DNA of 64,000 nt from Lunularia cruciata (taxonomy: Eukaryota; Streptophyta; Marchantiopsida; Lunulariales; Lunulariaceae). The notes below the pieces were generated by a model that did not search any database, had not been told where the DNA came from, and saw only the letters and a list, made by a program, of their open reading frames with translations. The translations under genes were made by a program, and so were the position numbers. Location: the NCBI GenBank assembly GCA_948567375.1, contig OX419759.1, forward strand, positions 14,786,744 through 14,850,743. Direction: 5' to 3'. Positions 46,380 through 58,699 of this stretch are shown here, in pieces; the stretch's first letter is position 1, and every line of letters begins with the position of its first letter.

Positions 46380-49300
46380 GAGCGTCCGCAACCTACCCCT
46401 TCAATTTCCTCGCCCTTGAGCTTGAGTTTGCAGTTATTTGCCTATTTTTAAAGATCGATTCCACAAGAAATAGGTATCGATATGTACCAGTGTATGCCTG
46501 GATACGGCATTCCTTCGTTACGTCTTGTGCCTCTCTATGAACGAAAGTCTGGCAACGTCGTCACTGAGCTTCACCTTACCTAATCGAAATGTAATGCACT
46601 CCGTTGAATACTCTATGGGTGAGTGCCTAAACCGGGAACACAGGAATTTAGTAACGATTGCGAATGGAAATAGATTCGCACTTGAGGACATGGATATGCT
46701 TAATCCTATGGTCACGGCAACTGCATACATACAAGGACTGTTGAGCCCAGATCACGTCAATGGGCTGTTTTGCATGGTCACTGTAACGGAGTCTCGCTTT
46801 CGGCAACGTCCAGTAGTTCGGTTGGTCACCTGTACCTTCTTTCCTCTTTTCTTTCCCTCATGTCTCCACAAACTTATCTCATTTGGTGTCCATGTTATTC
46901 AACAGTTCCCGTAACTTACTCATCTGCGTATAAGAAGCAATCAAGCTACGGCTCTAGTCAACGTTCAATCGACGTAGGGCCTTAATTGTTTGCCCCTCTG
47001 ATCAGTCATGGATGTCTGAGTCCAACAGTGTACCCCGCGATGCGAGAAACATGAAGCGCTAAACGTTAGCACATGCGATTTCTCAGCTTTAAATCCTACG
47101 ATTCCACATGCACTATCGTAAAACCTCTCAGAACGTACAATCGGAGTGGATGATAGTCTAAACGCTTCAGTACAAACGACAAACAATGGAGCTCAAGACA
47201 TTCCAGGAAAACAGGACAAAAAGTCTTGTACTGCACTCGCGCCAAATCCGATGGAAATCGAGATAAGTTACTAGAAACCATAACAACCGCGGAATTCGGA
47301 CTTCGCCACCGTCGTTCCGTAAAGTAGCTAAGCGTCCATAACCTTTACGGTTACGATACCAACAGCCTCCATCTCCACACGCCTCTTCCCTCATCCCTTT
47401 TTTCACACTTACGCTCGTCGTTTACTCTTCTTCGATTCTCCCTCGATTCTCCTGCACTTAAGTACGCTCCTCTGCTTCCGCACATAACTTCTTCCCTCTG
47501 TCGCTCTTGTCGATGTAGATTGTTAGCTCTCAGTAAGAGGTTCTTGTCACTTTGGAAGATGCTAAAATCTTCTCAAGTTTATCATAATGTTGCTTATTTC
47601 AGGCATGATTATTAGAGATAACTCACGATTATTACTTCCACTATGCTTCTAAACTCCTGACAATGGAGAGCTTAGTCCCCCTAATGAGCTTCATTAAGAG
47701 TTGGGCCTTCGATTCTATGGGACAACGCAAGGTTTTTGGGTCACTCAATGTAATTACATAGAGCTCTTTCCCCAACCATGTAAATCAAGTTATGAAGAGA
47801 GCGGCAAGTTAGGTCTTAGTTCAATTCTATTCTCTTCCGTCTTCTTAGAAGAACCAGGAAAGAAAATGTGCGAGCGTTTGCTTGAAAAACAACCACAAAG
47901 ATGTGCTGTAATGGAAATCATGAACCGAAACTGTACCATAAACCCCGAACAGAAGGTGAGGGAGATTAGCAGATTCTCCCAGCACTTGCAGTTCAACAAA
48001 CACAAACTGTTGACAATTTGGAAAGTTTGTCCATGATTACTGGCCCTTGATTTTCTCCTGAATATTGTCAACACGTCTTCCTTCCTTTTGTCTATGGCGA
48101 TGTTCAAACTTGTCGGATCTGCTTACCTTTTCTTGACATTCCTTCGTTATTCTTCTTGACATTCCTTCGTTATTGGAATCTTATACGAGTCCAAGGATGC
48201 TACTATATCCGAATGTTGACCATTCTAAAAGTTATGCATAGTGCAGGGACAAAAACTGCAATCGTGAAACGTGAATCGTGAAGGACAAGGTACATATGAA
48301 CTGCGCTTGGAGAATTCTGATGAGCAATGTATGGGAGCAGCAACTGAAAGAGGCTGAAATTGAGCAGCAGCAAGCAGTCAAATTGCATAAATGGGCGTGA
48401 GTTTCGTTTGCCTTCTACTTTGTGTGAAGAAGTTGGATTTGAGCAACAAACAAACAAAAGTTGACAAATTGCTATAAATACTCGTAGCCTTACTATTTCT
48501 CAAGCAATTCGTCTTTATGTGTGGGATTTGGCTTCGAGGTTGCTAAGCCTAGAATATATGAAATCGTGCATAAATGAACGAGCGACACCTTTGCGAGAAA
48601 AAGAGAAATCTATTCTATAGATGAGATTGATTACTAAAGATGGCCCTGCCCAATTTAATAAAATATACATGAAACATTTACCACAGGTTGAGATCAGATC
48701 TGGATATTTGAGTAGAAACTCGGTGTACTCAACTCTATATGGATTTCAAACTTCAACATTCAACTTCCGAGTTCTCTTCATGCATTCAATTTCCTCCATC
48801 TCTCAATAATCTTCATTCAGATAGCTTCTTTTCATTTGGTCTCCTTCAACATGCTTGAACAACCAGAAAAGGTTTTGGGGTGTTAACAATGTACTTGAAC
48901 TAAACAAACCTTTGGTTAGACAACAGTAATTGTGCACTCCGAGAGGTGATTAGTGACAGGTAGGAAGTCCCATATTATTTATTAAACACTGAACGTGATA
49001 GTTCTTGGTGATAAGACGAAACGAACTTTTATGGTCTCTAAGTAGAATTACGATTTGCTAAACAAACGTTTGAGGTCTCTAAATAGAATTCTGATATGCG
49101 GTGCTATTTCATACAAATCTGTTTCACTTCTCCTGATGCCACTATGGATTTTACACCTGCTGCCATCATTCAATCGAATGTAAGTCAAAGCCAAAGATCA
49201 TTCACATTAGAAGGTAGAGTAACAACAGCAATCTAGATCATATAAACTATTTTCAAAGGAAAACTTGATTGCATGGAGGAGGGATTGTCAAACCTCTTAC

Positions 49301-49500
49301 TCTGCTAGAACTCAATATCGACTTGCTAGACAACTTCCAACTTCATTTTCTGAAGTTAAAAAGGATTAGGTTGGCTAACTCGGAAGTCCTATAACAAGTA
49401 ACAAACCAAATATTTTCTAAGTTGATTCATTTTCAAAGAATTGTTATAATAATGAGATCGCCACCCACACAAGTTTTAGGACAGTAAATTTGTACTAATA
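46380..49500. other. Gene-poor stretch
   Basis: Scattered short frames only (for example 47,701-48,036 plus, 111 residues; 46,525-46,914 plus, 129 residues), none with a recognisable motif or convincing splice structure. A small 21-bp tandem repeat (CTTGACATTCCTTCGTTATT) lies at 48,133-48,173. Confidence 0.5.
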
Positions 49501-49507
49501 AACAAAT

Positions 49508-49822
49508 GTTGCAATATCTGACAGACCTATTTAGTTTGGAACACAGACAAAAACTATGATTACTGTGTGTGAGAATACTTGAATCTTTCCGTATTGGTGG
49601 AGTGACCGGTAAATTTGGCCGGATCATGCATATAATCTTCTATTTATCCATAATAAATAAATGAATGTTACGAACTATAATACTTATTACAGAAACTTAA
49701 TATATGACAGACCTGTTTAGTCTGGAACACAGACAAAAACAATGATAACTTGTGTGTGAAAATCATTGTTGATGAAGTGACCGGTTAAATTTGGCTGGAT
49801 AATGCATATAATCTTCTATGGA
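49508..49822 (+). repeat. Diverged direct duplication (~130-bp units)
   Basis: 49,508-49,645 and 49,690-49,822 share GACAGACCT.TTTAG, GGAACACAGACAAAAAC, AGTGACCGGT and ATGCATATAATCTTCTAT in order. Noncoding. The origin is unknown. Confidence 0.75.
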
Positions 49823-50485
49823 ATGGTCACTGGACTCGCAAAACAACAATTGAAACCCCTCACTAACTATGGTCATGTCCAGTTAAGTCAACGTTCCCTT
49901 TGCAGAAATTTGAAGTGGACATGACATCCTTGCAACAGTAAACGAAGGTTAAATATTTTATTAATGGGATCATAACTCGTCTTTGAACAATGATTGCAGC
50001 GGAGGTCAACGTGGTTTTATGGATCTGTTAATGTCCTGGTTTTCTAATTATAAGCTATTATCTAATGGTATTTACTCTAAGGATGTGGAAAAGAGAAATA
50101 AGTTTGAACACACCCATGCAAAGAGGAAGATCCTTTTCTTAGACGAACAAGAAGAGTCAAGCCTGTTCCTCCTTCACAAAATAATCTGGATCTCTTTCGA
50201 TTAATTATCCAAAACAACGACGCTGATCTTGTTTTCCATTGAATTACTTTGGCTCCTTGTGCTCTGCGTTTTAAAGTGACAGTTAGCTTTTTAACTTTTC
50301 ATTTAAAAGATTTAAGCTTCACTTCAACAAATAAAACTATCATTATCTCAATTAGGATCTATCTCGAGATTGCATGAAATTAAAATATTGGATGAAATTG
50401 CAAGTCAACTTTTGGTTAACTTAAGTTAACCAACTGAACACTCATGTTTGAGCTAAATATCTAGCTAAGCATCCGTACGTCAGTG

Positions 50486-50784
50486 AACTAACCTGATGCT
50501 AACCAGAGTTAATTGAGTGAGTCTCTCGAACCCATAGAGTGGGGGTAAAGGGGAAGGTCTCCCCTAAGTGATCACGATAGGAGCAAACTAACCTGATGCC
50601 AACCAGAGTTAATTGAGTTTGTCTCTCGAACCCACAGAGTGGGGTAAAGGTGAAGGTCTCCCGTAAGTGATCACGTTAGGAGCAAACTAACCTTATTCTA
50701 ACCAGGGTTAATTAAGTGAGTCTATCGAACCCACAGCAGGGGTAAAGGGGAAGGTATCCCGTACGTGATCACGATAGGAGCAGC
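50486..50784 (+). repeat. Three-unit ~99-bp minisatellite
   Basis: Units start with AACTAACC at 50,486, 50,585 and 50,685. Each has CCAG.GTTAATT, TCGAACCCA, GGGGTAAAGG and GTGATCACG.TAGGAGCA. A CAG run (50,782-50,796) follows directly. No coding sense. Confidence 0.9.
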
Positions 50785-50799
50785 AGCAGCAGCAACAGA

Positions 50800-52340
50800 A
50801 GGAAATTGTACGAAAGAACTAACGTGCCGCTTTAGTCGAGCGTTATTACGTCGAGTTCAGGGAGCGAGAGCAGGGAACTCTGGAAGCACTCGATGTGTAT
50901 ACAGTGAGTTGTCTTCATCAGGCTGCAGCGGGCGAGGTCATCCACGCCATTACCTATACTGTACACTCTGGGGAATGTCAGATTGACGTGCAGTCTCCAG
51001 AAACGCACGTCTTCGGTATGTATGCGTACACAACTAGAACAGATTGAGAACGCGCTGCGTCACCGGTACATTGCAGTAATGTACACTATACCGCTGCGGT
51101 ATAGTGGAAACTCAAGGTGGAAATCGACTGAGAATCCGGCTAATGTCACGCTAATTGTCGTCCAGTGTTGTCGCTACAGAGCTTCTTGTGCATACAACTG
51201 GTCTGAGTGTCTGCTGCTGCAGTTTGTCTCTGTCTGACTCTGCAGAAAGGAAGAAAAGGGTCACCGCGTAGGACTCTGCAAATGGGGTTCTGGTTACAAA
51301 GTTTCTGCTGCCATTCTTGATGCTGTCGTTTCTGTTCTGAGTTTTAAGCTTTCCAGTTTGTGTGGCGGATGACCATAGCCCAATCTTCGGCTGCTTGTTG
51401 GGTGCTCATACAACTTGCTCCAGGTACTGAACTCTGCCAAGAATCATGGACCGTATCTTTGTGAGTAGAATCCTAAGCATGAGATTTATTGTGGATATTG
51501 ATATTTGAGGCTTACTGTGAAATCCTCTGGTAGAGGAAATTGACATAGATGATTGATACGGAACTGCTGAGCATTAATGAGTCCACGAGAGAATGCAATA
51601 AGGTAACGATCCACGAAACAGGTAAGAAGTCGGAAAGAAGAATGACACCTACCACAAGATTGTGAAATGACATTTTGTTCCCGGCTATAGGAAAACTGTG
51701 CTTACAGGATATATTTCCCTGCTTTCATGCCCTGCACGGAGTTTTGAGTGAGAGCTTCAGGGACTAACGTCTCTAAAGCTCACGCTGAGCGCAGCGAGGT
51801 GTAGCATTTTAAGACTTCTCTAGAGGAAACGGTCTGCCCAAATCGCAGAAGTGAAAGGAATTGGGTGGGGGTTTTGCTGTGATCTGGTCGTTATCTCGGC
51901 ATGGGTAGTTAGGAAGATTTTGCAATTAAAGAGCGTTTGTAAACATGCTGGCAAATCCGAGGACGGAGTAACTTCCACCAGGTGAAAGCTTCCATCTCAG
52001 GCGCCAGTCCATAATTGTTAACTTCATATACATGCACATCCTGACAGTCAGCAAGAAGAATCAGTGGTCCCCAGAACGACAAGCTCACGTCCTGAAAGGC
52101 AGTTATGAAGATTGCACAGGTACCACTGTCATTACCTTAACCTATTTTATTCCTTGTGATCGAATGAAAGCGTACTGCTCGAGATGAAGAACACTCATTT
52201 CGTCACATTGAATGGGCTACAGTAATTGGCTCACAGCTGGTAGCCACGTCCGTTCACAGACGCACCTCAAATTAAACCGATCCCACAAACCCCTGAGAAA
52301 AGTCCAACTCAGGTCCAGAGCAGCGAAAACTTATCAGTAC
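50800..52340. other. No recognisable gene
   Basis: Short frames (50,765-50,986; 50,983-51,237) without family signatures. A GGGTCACCGCGTAGGA block near 51,258-51,274 resembles the end of the LINE-like 3' tail but is too short to call. Confidence 0.4.
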
Positions 52341-52439
52341 CCACAGCTTGGCACTTCGACTTAACTTACGGTGCCGCAAGTCAGCCAAAAGACTTAAGAG
52401 AAACTCTAACAGTTGGCAGCAGACGAGGTGGTGTTGGCA

Positions 52440-52860
52440 AACGACGTTCTTGTCTCTTGGTCTCGCGCTGGGTCAGGGTAGTCGGGCCGAGTTTGGGACT
52501 CAGGTTGGAATCAGGGACCTTGGGGTTGCGATCAGAGGATTCAGGAACCTCGGGTTACGAACTGGGGATCCCGGGTGTTCGCGCTGGGTCAGGGAAGTCG
52601 GGCCGAGTTTGGGACTCGGGGTGGAATCTCGGACATTGGGGCTGGGATCACAAGAGTCAGGGACCCCGGGTCTGAGATCGGCGGCTTTCGGCCTCGGGTC
52701 ATCCGAGTCGGAAATTTCAGGCTGGAATCGGGGATTTCGGGTTGGGATCACCGGAGTCGGGGACCTCGGGCTGAGATCGGGGGCTTTCGGGCTGGAAGTC
52801 GAAGAGTTGGGATCAAGGAACTCGAGTCCAGCTGCGGATTTCGGTCGTGGCTCAAGGGCT
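52440..52860 (+). repeat. G-rich degenerate minisatellite
   Basis: Short units of the form GGGTCNGGGA / TCGGGCTGGGATC recur about every 20-45 bp, with one clear longer duplication of CGCTGGGTCAGGG.AGTCGGG (at about 52,464 and 52,580). The 174-residue frame over it is Gly/Leu/Arg repetition and is most likely not a gene. Strand-biased G clusters could form G-quadruplexes. Confidence 0.75.
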
Positions 52861-53115
52861 TCGAGTATTTAGAGAGATCATTTTAGGGAAATTATATTCG
52901 CATTCCCTTCTGGAATATGTACATCCCCGTCCCTTTCTACATTTCGAATATTAGCGGCCGCTCGCTTCTAGTCCGGACGGGGTAGTGGTGCAAATACCCG
53001 AAAGGGGGTGCAAAGATAATTTCCTTACTTTTATCATCGTCAATTAAAATACCATCATTTAGTCAGGTTATAATTTGTCTCTAACCCATAGAGTATCATT
53101 ACAAAAAGAGCGTCA

Positions 53116-53550
53116 CTACAAAAGCTTACAATACCCTTTCGAGTGATTAACCTGCATGGTAAACTCAAAAACTGCAGAAAAACAAAAACTCAAAAACATT
53201 TCTGAAGTCATGTTTTCCAAATCAAGTGTGGTCCTTTGCTTGAAAGGACTATATAGTCCTTTCAGTGCCTTACGGTGAGCATCCAGGAACCATCCTACGT
53301 GTGCCGGCCACGGCAGAGGTAAGGGGTTGACGGCGTCGAGTTTGCCAAGGATGTTATGTCTTTTTGCCAACTTGGCGGTTGGCCCTGCCAAACTCACTCC
53401 GATATGTTGCTCGTCGATGCTAGCTGGCGTTCCCAGGCTCAGGTTCGCCGCTTCACTGTAGATGTAAATGTGCCCTTCGGATGCTGTACAGTGTGCAACT
53501 GTCAACTGTCTCCCATTGCAAAGCTTAATGACCTGGGAATCTTTCGGCAA
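53116..53550 (-). CDS. Hypothetical open frame, 144 residues
   Basis: An intact ATG-to-stop frame with mixed composition, CNGRQLTVAHCTASEGHIY near the N-terminus and WPAHVGWFLDAHRKALKG later. No family recognised, no membrane or signal segment. It may be an exon, a relic or chance; flanks give no support. Confidence 0.25.
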   Translation of the reverse strand: MPKDSQVIKLCNGRQLTVAHCTASEGHIYIYSEAANLSLGTPASIDEQHIGVSLAGPTAKLAKRHNILGKLDAVNPLPLPWPAHVGWFLDAHRKALKGLYSPFKQRTTLDLENMTSEMFLSFCFSAVFEFTMQVNHSKGYCKLL

Positions 53551-53559
53551 TGCGGGAAC

Positions 53560-54860
53560 TTACTAGTAGTAATGTGTGCGAAGACCAAAAATCATAGACT
53601 GAACAGTGCAGGTACGTAAACTCGTTGCCAGTGGGTTAATTCCTTTCGAGGATCCATCTACATTTTGATGAGAACTGGGTTGGTATCAAATTGCATATCC
53701 GCGGGTATGTACGAACATCTGGGAAACCTCACATCAGTTAGGAAGTTTAATCCTATTGATTACGAAAGTGATGACAACCCCCCAAAAGTACCGGCCCACT
53801 TATAGAACCGGCGCATATCAAACATGCATCCTTCTTGGAAGATCAAATGAGTACGGACGACAACTGGAGAAACTAGAGAACAGTGAGAAAGTGTCAGTGC
53901 GCATGAAGAGCTACCCACAAGTCGATGGCGACTAATGTGAGCTTTCTGTGAGGGATTAAACGTCTGCGGAGTTCAGTTGATCATATTAAGTACACATAAT
54001 TACACAGCGCACGTACAAGTGCGAAAACATCGCATTGCTTGACGATGCCAAACAATTATTTTGAACAAATATTGTTCACTACATGAGGGATTCGAATAAT
54101 TAAATACTCTCAACAAAGAGTTTATGGATCTCCTGTTCTAGATCATGAGTTCACCTGCCAGCCCCAGGGAGAAGGCCTTTCTGGCCGCCGGAGTGGGGTG
54201 AATAACTTCGTAAATCTCGGCTGCTGCTAATCGGGCGGAAGAAACAAGAATTTGTTAACAAATGTGAGCTGGTCTGGGCGAGAGATAAAGGTCTGAAGAG
54301 TCACAAACTGTCGGCCACCCTACCCTGCCTGCTTTGCTTGGAATTTGGTTGGCATGTGACGAGCATTTCTTCCTCGACCTAGTCAGAACACGTCAGAAAA
54401 CGTATCTCATGGCTGGATAGGCACCTCGTCTGTGAAACGAGACAAATGATAGACCAGTGGATGCTGTGTGAAAGTTGCAGCTGCGATTACCAAGAGTCCG
54501 AGCGAATCTAGCACCTTTTTGAGGACGAAATTTTCGAGGACTCTTCGAAGCCGCTGTTTTGCTTTCACCTCGTCGCTCTCATGCCGGCCACAGTTCGTAT
54601 ACACGCTCAAAAGAACAGCTCTCTTTGTATCTCAGTCTGTTGTCTTCTCTTCTCGATTTCAAATAATTTCAAGAATAATTTCTAACTCAGCTAAATCTTC
54701 ATAAAAGGACCCGCTTCCTCTCGGTGAAACCCACTAAATTACAAAGGTGGAGAGGCACAACCCTTAATGCTGTCTAGTATACACATCCCCTCCTCCAAGG
54801 CAATGAATGTTCCGATCCCATACAGTGACATCACAATTGTTGGAAACTCCTGCGTTGTCC
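53560..54860. other. Intergenic region downstream of the GT47 gene
   Basis: No supported gene. The part next to 54,865 is presumably the 3' UTR of the glycosyltransferase. Confidence 0.45.
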
Positions 54861-54864
54861 AGGC

Positions 54865-56322
54865 TTAGTTGAGCCCCCTCTTCAGGCTGGCAATCCTCGA
54901 TAAGACGTTCCGCACACTGACATCGAAAGCATCCTCGAATTCGCCATTGTCGCTGGCGTACACTAATCTCGGGATAAGAGAGATAACCGTCTCTCTCATG
55001 TTGTGAACTTGCTCAGCGGAGAAAGACCCCAAAACATCCTCCACGATGAGACCGTTTCGGATTTCCTTCTCCGAGATGAACACAGAGTACGTCTCAGGCT
55101 CTCCAGGCAGATGCCACATGTACTGTGAGTAAGCAGAGTCATTGTGAAAGAACACCGGTATGCAACCAGCAATCATGGAGTCGAAGGCCGATCTCCGAGT
55201 GGGCGTGTCCCCTCTCGGCTGCAGGCAGAAGGAAGAGTGCAAAAACGCCTTCATTATCGGCTCCGGGTTATGGCTGCATTTCAAAATCGCACAATTTATC
55301 AGAGTGCAATTTTCTGAGGCAGAGCACTGGTCCAGAAGATAGTTTCTGATGCTCTGAGGAATGTTCGACCTCGAAGCCCCTGCGAACGACAAGAGAGACG
55401 ACCTCGATGAGCTTCTTACTCTCGAAATCCAATTTTCTAACTCTGACGCGGAAGGGTGGAAGGAAGTGAGGTACGGGATGGCCCACTCGTGCTTCATCCA
55501 TGGCTTCTTCTCCATAATCAGGGCCGTCATGTTCGTCAGCTGTGGCAATTGAAACAGACCTGTACCCCACTGCGTGTGAGTTTCATTCCCAAGGAGGTAA
55601 AAATCCCAGGACGTGCGACCTAACACCATAAAATGGTCCTTTCCCCCGAACCTATTCCACTCTTCACGAGCGTTCTCATTGATCCACCCGATCAATGCTT
55701 CTCCATGCGAATCCTTCTGAACGGTCTCGTTATACAGGTACCTCAGTGCATCCACACCCACGTAGTAGGGAAAATAAAACGCATCCGCTCGAGAAGAGTC
55801 TGATGTTAAGCAAGGATATTTCTGCATGCGGGTGTGGAATACAATCTCTAGCATGTAAGGATCAGTCTTGTACCACCCGGAGCCTAACCACCCAGTTTCA
55901 CCATCTGATGGTGCCACCAGACCTGAAGACGACGATTCCAAGGATAAGCTGTAATGTGATGCTCCATGCACTTGCCCAAGTCCTCCGTTGGTAGCGTGGG
56001 GGCAGAAATTCAACCAACTGGTTACGCCATATCTGCATTTTTGGACGAGCTCGCTGTTGAACTCCGCAGGCAGATCGTACATGAAAATCCTTCGCCCGTC
56101 GCACTCGTCCTTGCTGCTACTACTACTGCTTTCCGCATTGTGTAGACGCAGTTGCCGTGTTCTTTGTGTTCTTGCTTGCACTTCCAAGCTCGTCCAGCAG
56201 GACAGCAGAATGAGAATCCCCATCAGACTGAAATAGACGTATGCATGAATGGACAACATCTTGACGGAAATGTGTCGTTCAGTGCGAAATCTAGTTCTAA
56301 CAATCGTCTCGGGTGTCCCCAA
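54865..56322 (-). CDS. GT47 exostosin-family glycosyltransferase, MUR3-like xyloglucan galactosyltransferase (485 residues, intronless)
   Basis: A Golgi type II membrane enzyme that, by family, adds galactose or a similar sugar from a nucleotide sugar to xyloglucan side chains. Seen: a basic N-tail (RTRFRTERHISVK), one membrane anchor (about 23-45), a Ser-rich stem (about 55-72), then the exostosin domain from CDGRRIFMYDLPAEFN (74-89), with WYKTDPYMLEIVFHTRM (150-166), ADAFYFPYYVG (179-189), GKDHFMVLGRTSWDF (227-241) and the strongly conserved FCLQPRGDTPTRRSAFDSMI (365-384) with GCIPVFF (386-392). One exon, as is usual for this clade. A second Met at residue 22 (56,259) is possible, but the basic tail before the anchor favours the longer form. 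No lesions. The exact sugar acceptor cannot be told from sequence. Confidence 0.93.
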   Translation of the reverse strand: MGTPETIVRTRFRTERHISVKMLSIHAYVYFSLMGILILLSCWTSLEVQARTQRTRQLRLHNAESSSSSSKDECDGRRIFMYDLPAEFNSELVQKCRYGVTSWLNFCPHATNGGLGQVHGASHYSLSLESSSSGLVAPSDGETGWLGSGWYKTDPYMLEIVFHTRMQKYPCLTSDSSRADAFYFPYYVGVDALRYLYNETVQKDSHGEALIGWINENAREEWNRFGGKDHFMVLGRTSWDFYLLGNETHTQWGTGLFQLPQLTNMTALIMEKKPWMKHEWAIPYLTSFHPSASELENWISRVRSSSRSSLLSFAGASRSNIPQSIRNYLLDQCSASENCTLINCAILKCSHNPEPIMKAFLHSSFCLQPRGDTPTRRSAFDSMIAGCIPVFFHNDSAYSQYMWHLPGEPETYSVFISEKEIRNGLIVEDVLGSFSAEQVHNMRETVISLIPRLVYASDNGEFEDAFDVSVRNVLSRIASLKRGLN

Positions 56323-57300
56323 TACACATGTAGCTTACATACGTCCGTTCTTTCTCTCCATCATCGGCGTGCAGACGGAAGCAACCACCTAAGATAGCTC
56401 AGAACGAGCACACGATCGACCCCTGTTGCTACCTATTTGTCTGACGGGAGCAGAAACTTCAGGTAATCTACACACCCTTCTAGCTCGACACGAATCTCGC
56501 AGAAGCAGCTGCTTATGAAGCTGATAGCTACGACCTGTTACGTTCAATTTGGTGGGAAGCCACTACCACTGCCTACTGCTCTCGTACGCCTCAAGTAGGT
56601 GACGAGACTTTCGCTTTCCGTGTGCACAACCTTTCCCCACAGCTGTCTCGCTCCCCCTCTCTCTTCGTCTCTCCCTCGCAGGGCGTGAGCTGCTGCTTCT
56701 TCTGTCTGACCCTGACTTCCCTCCGCTCTCGAGCAGCAGCAGCATCACCGCATTAGCCTCCCGCTCTTCTCCTCCCTTCTTCAACTGCGAACTCTCAATG
56801 ACAGTACGGGGCCCTTCTACAGCTCTCGTGCGCCAACTCCGAGCGACGATATAACCACAGTTGCAAACACGAGTTTTCGTCTGAAGCAAACCAGACTTCC
56901 TTGACTGTCACAGATTTTTAAGCTCATCCGTGCCACCACCTTCATCGGTGTTTCGTTCTCTTCTCTGGAAAAGTATTAAATCCCGAGTCAAATTCGACTA
57001 CGCGTGACAGACCACCGCAAACGAACAGCACCTCCTCTCCCCCAACCCCCACCACCTCCAGCCAGGCGCGTGTTACGCAAAGTCCTGTCTTGCGTCACTT
57101 TCCTCCCTCCTCTATTTCTCCTCCCACTTCTCCTCTCCAGAGTCTCCACCCACCTGAGTACTGCTGCTGCTGTCCGGGCGTGTGAAACCTGTTCGGTAAT
57201 GATCACCACCACCTCCCCATCCCCTGTGTGTACTTCGCGCTTCGCTACACTTCACTACAATCGCGTCGTGTAACTCTCCACTGACTGGATCGTCGTCGCT
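56323..57300 (-). promoter_or_regulatory. Promoter/5' UTR region of the GT47 gene, pyrimidine-rich on plus strand
   Basis: CT-rich blocks at 56,640-56,800 and 57,020-57,150 read as GA-rich on the coding strand, as is common for plant 5' UTRs. The Pro-rich (plus) and Arg/Gly-rich (minus) frames here follow from that composition and are not supported as genes. Confidence 0.45.
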
Positions 57301-57724
57301 CTGATACTCGTGTTTACCAGAGACTTCGCAATTCCCCTCTCCCACGTAACTGCGAGGAGTGACCCCCTGCTGTCGTTGGATCTCTGTACCGCCCTATGCG
57401 AGCCGAACCGTGGAGCTCCAGACCAAATGAAGCTGTGAATGCTTTTCGTTTTGGAACCACGAGTGTCTTTCCATTTAGTATCCCCCGGAAGGAGGTCTGT
57501 CACTCTAATCATGGTGGGCCCATAGTTCCCATACATATGGCATGCTACATGCTCACATCTCCTTTTCCCAAATCTGTACATTTTACCGCCTCCACCTACT
57601 GCGCCTTGTACCGCCTACATCCCCATCAATCCGCCCATAGCATCCGAGGCGCAATACTAGAACATTCGATAACAAGAAGCGGAATACTAGAACATTCCCG
57701 TAACGCGACATACATCCGATTACA

Positions 57725-57805
57725 AGAGTAGGAAGGACGAGAAAACCCCATCAAGCCAAATAAGAATAAAAAAGCTAAGATGGGGCTGAACCGCATCAAG
57801 GCAAA
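57725..57805 (-). repeat. LINE-like 3' tail, diverged
   Basis: Plus-strand text AAAACCCCATCAAGCC and AGATGGGGCTGAACC matches in order the tail blocks at 33,130-33,190. It is probably the tail of the relic at 58.4-58.7 kb. Confidence 0.6.
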
Positions 57806-58379
57806 TAACAAAAATCCAAAGAGTTAAAATAGTTTACCCTCCAACCGCATCGAAAGGAGAAATTCGATCTAAATTTAGAATGTCAGATAGTTATATAACT
57901 TAATACTTTCTTATACTCTTTTGTATCCAGAATATCAAATCTACAGTGCAATTTAAATTATACAAAATATACTTTTGTACTTATAATATCATATATATAT
58001 TATAATTTTCATATATATTATTTTCACAGTCCATTGCGTGTCTTCCGGGCACCACGAAAAGGAAAACATTACCGAAACAATTGAATGCCTGTTCGCGTAA
58101 TATTTGAATCGCTCGCCAAAAGTCGGATTCAGTCCGCCGCTAAGGACAGCAAAATACATTGCTGGCCGTCAACTACTAAGAACCAAAAACAAGTCCATAC
58201 ATCTACCTTATCATCTAACAATCAATCACTAAAGGAATCCGACGGCAGCTAAAGAGCATGGCTAAGAAACCAAATTTTATATATAGTACTTGATAATTTT
58301 ATGCATATGGAAATCAAACCGTTTATATACCGTTTAATGTGGAGCTCTAGAGGTACTAGAATAGAACACGAACACACCA

Positions 58380-58690
58380 GGTCATGCTTTTCCAGATGCT
58401 CCGAAAAGGCATCATTTAGTATGATTGCTTTTGGATGGATTGCATCATCCAATGCTTTTCTTAGAGCAATGGATGATCTAAAGTAGTTCCAGTATAGGAA
58501 TAATTAAAGTGATATTTTCACCATCTAATATACTAATATCTTTATCAATTTTGGTATAGTACGTTTTTGTGAAATCCTTAACAAACATGATGAACAGTAT
58601 AACTGTGTATAGCGAAGCAACAAAGAGGTAACCTTACGATATATCTTTATACGTGGATATTTTTTGTTAGATATCAAAAAGAAGTGTCTC
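58380..58690 (-). pseudogene. Old LINE-like endonuclease-domain relic
   Basis: Plus-strand GATTGCTTTTGGATGGATTGCA, TTAGAGCAATGGATGATCTAAAGTA, GAAGCAACAAAGAGGTAACC and TATATCTTTATACGTGGA follow in order the same blocks of 33,280-33,545. It is much more AT-rich than the other copies, as if old and methylation-decayed. Confidence 0.65.
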
Positions 58691-58699
58691 CCTAGCGGC

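Noticed and set aside
51258-51274. Another LINE 3' tail
   Set aside because: Only about 16 bp resemble the tail end, without the conserved GACCCCATCAAG or GGGGCTAAGCCCC blocks.
52348-52872. 174-residue plus-strand frame as a gene
   Set aside because: Gly/Leu/Arg repetition from a G-rich minisatellite; overlapping frames in other phases are similarly open.
57004-57345. Pro-rich (plus) and Gly/Arg-rich (minus) frames upstream of the GT47 gene
   Set aside because: Explained by CT-rich composition of a promoter/UTR; no motif, no splice support.
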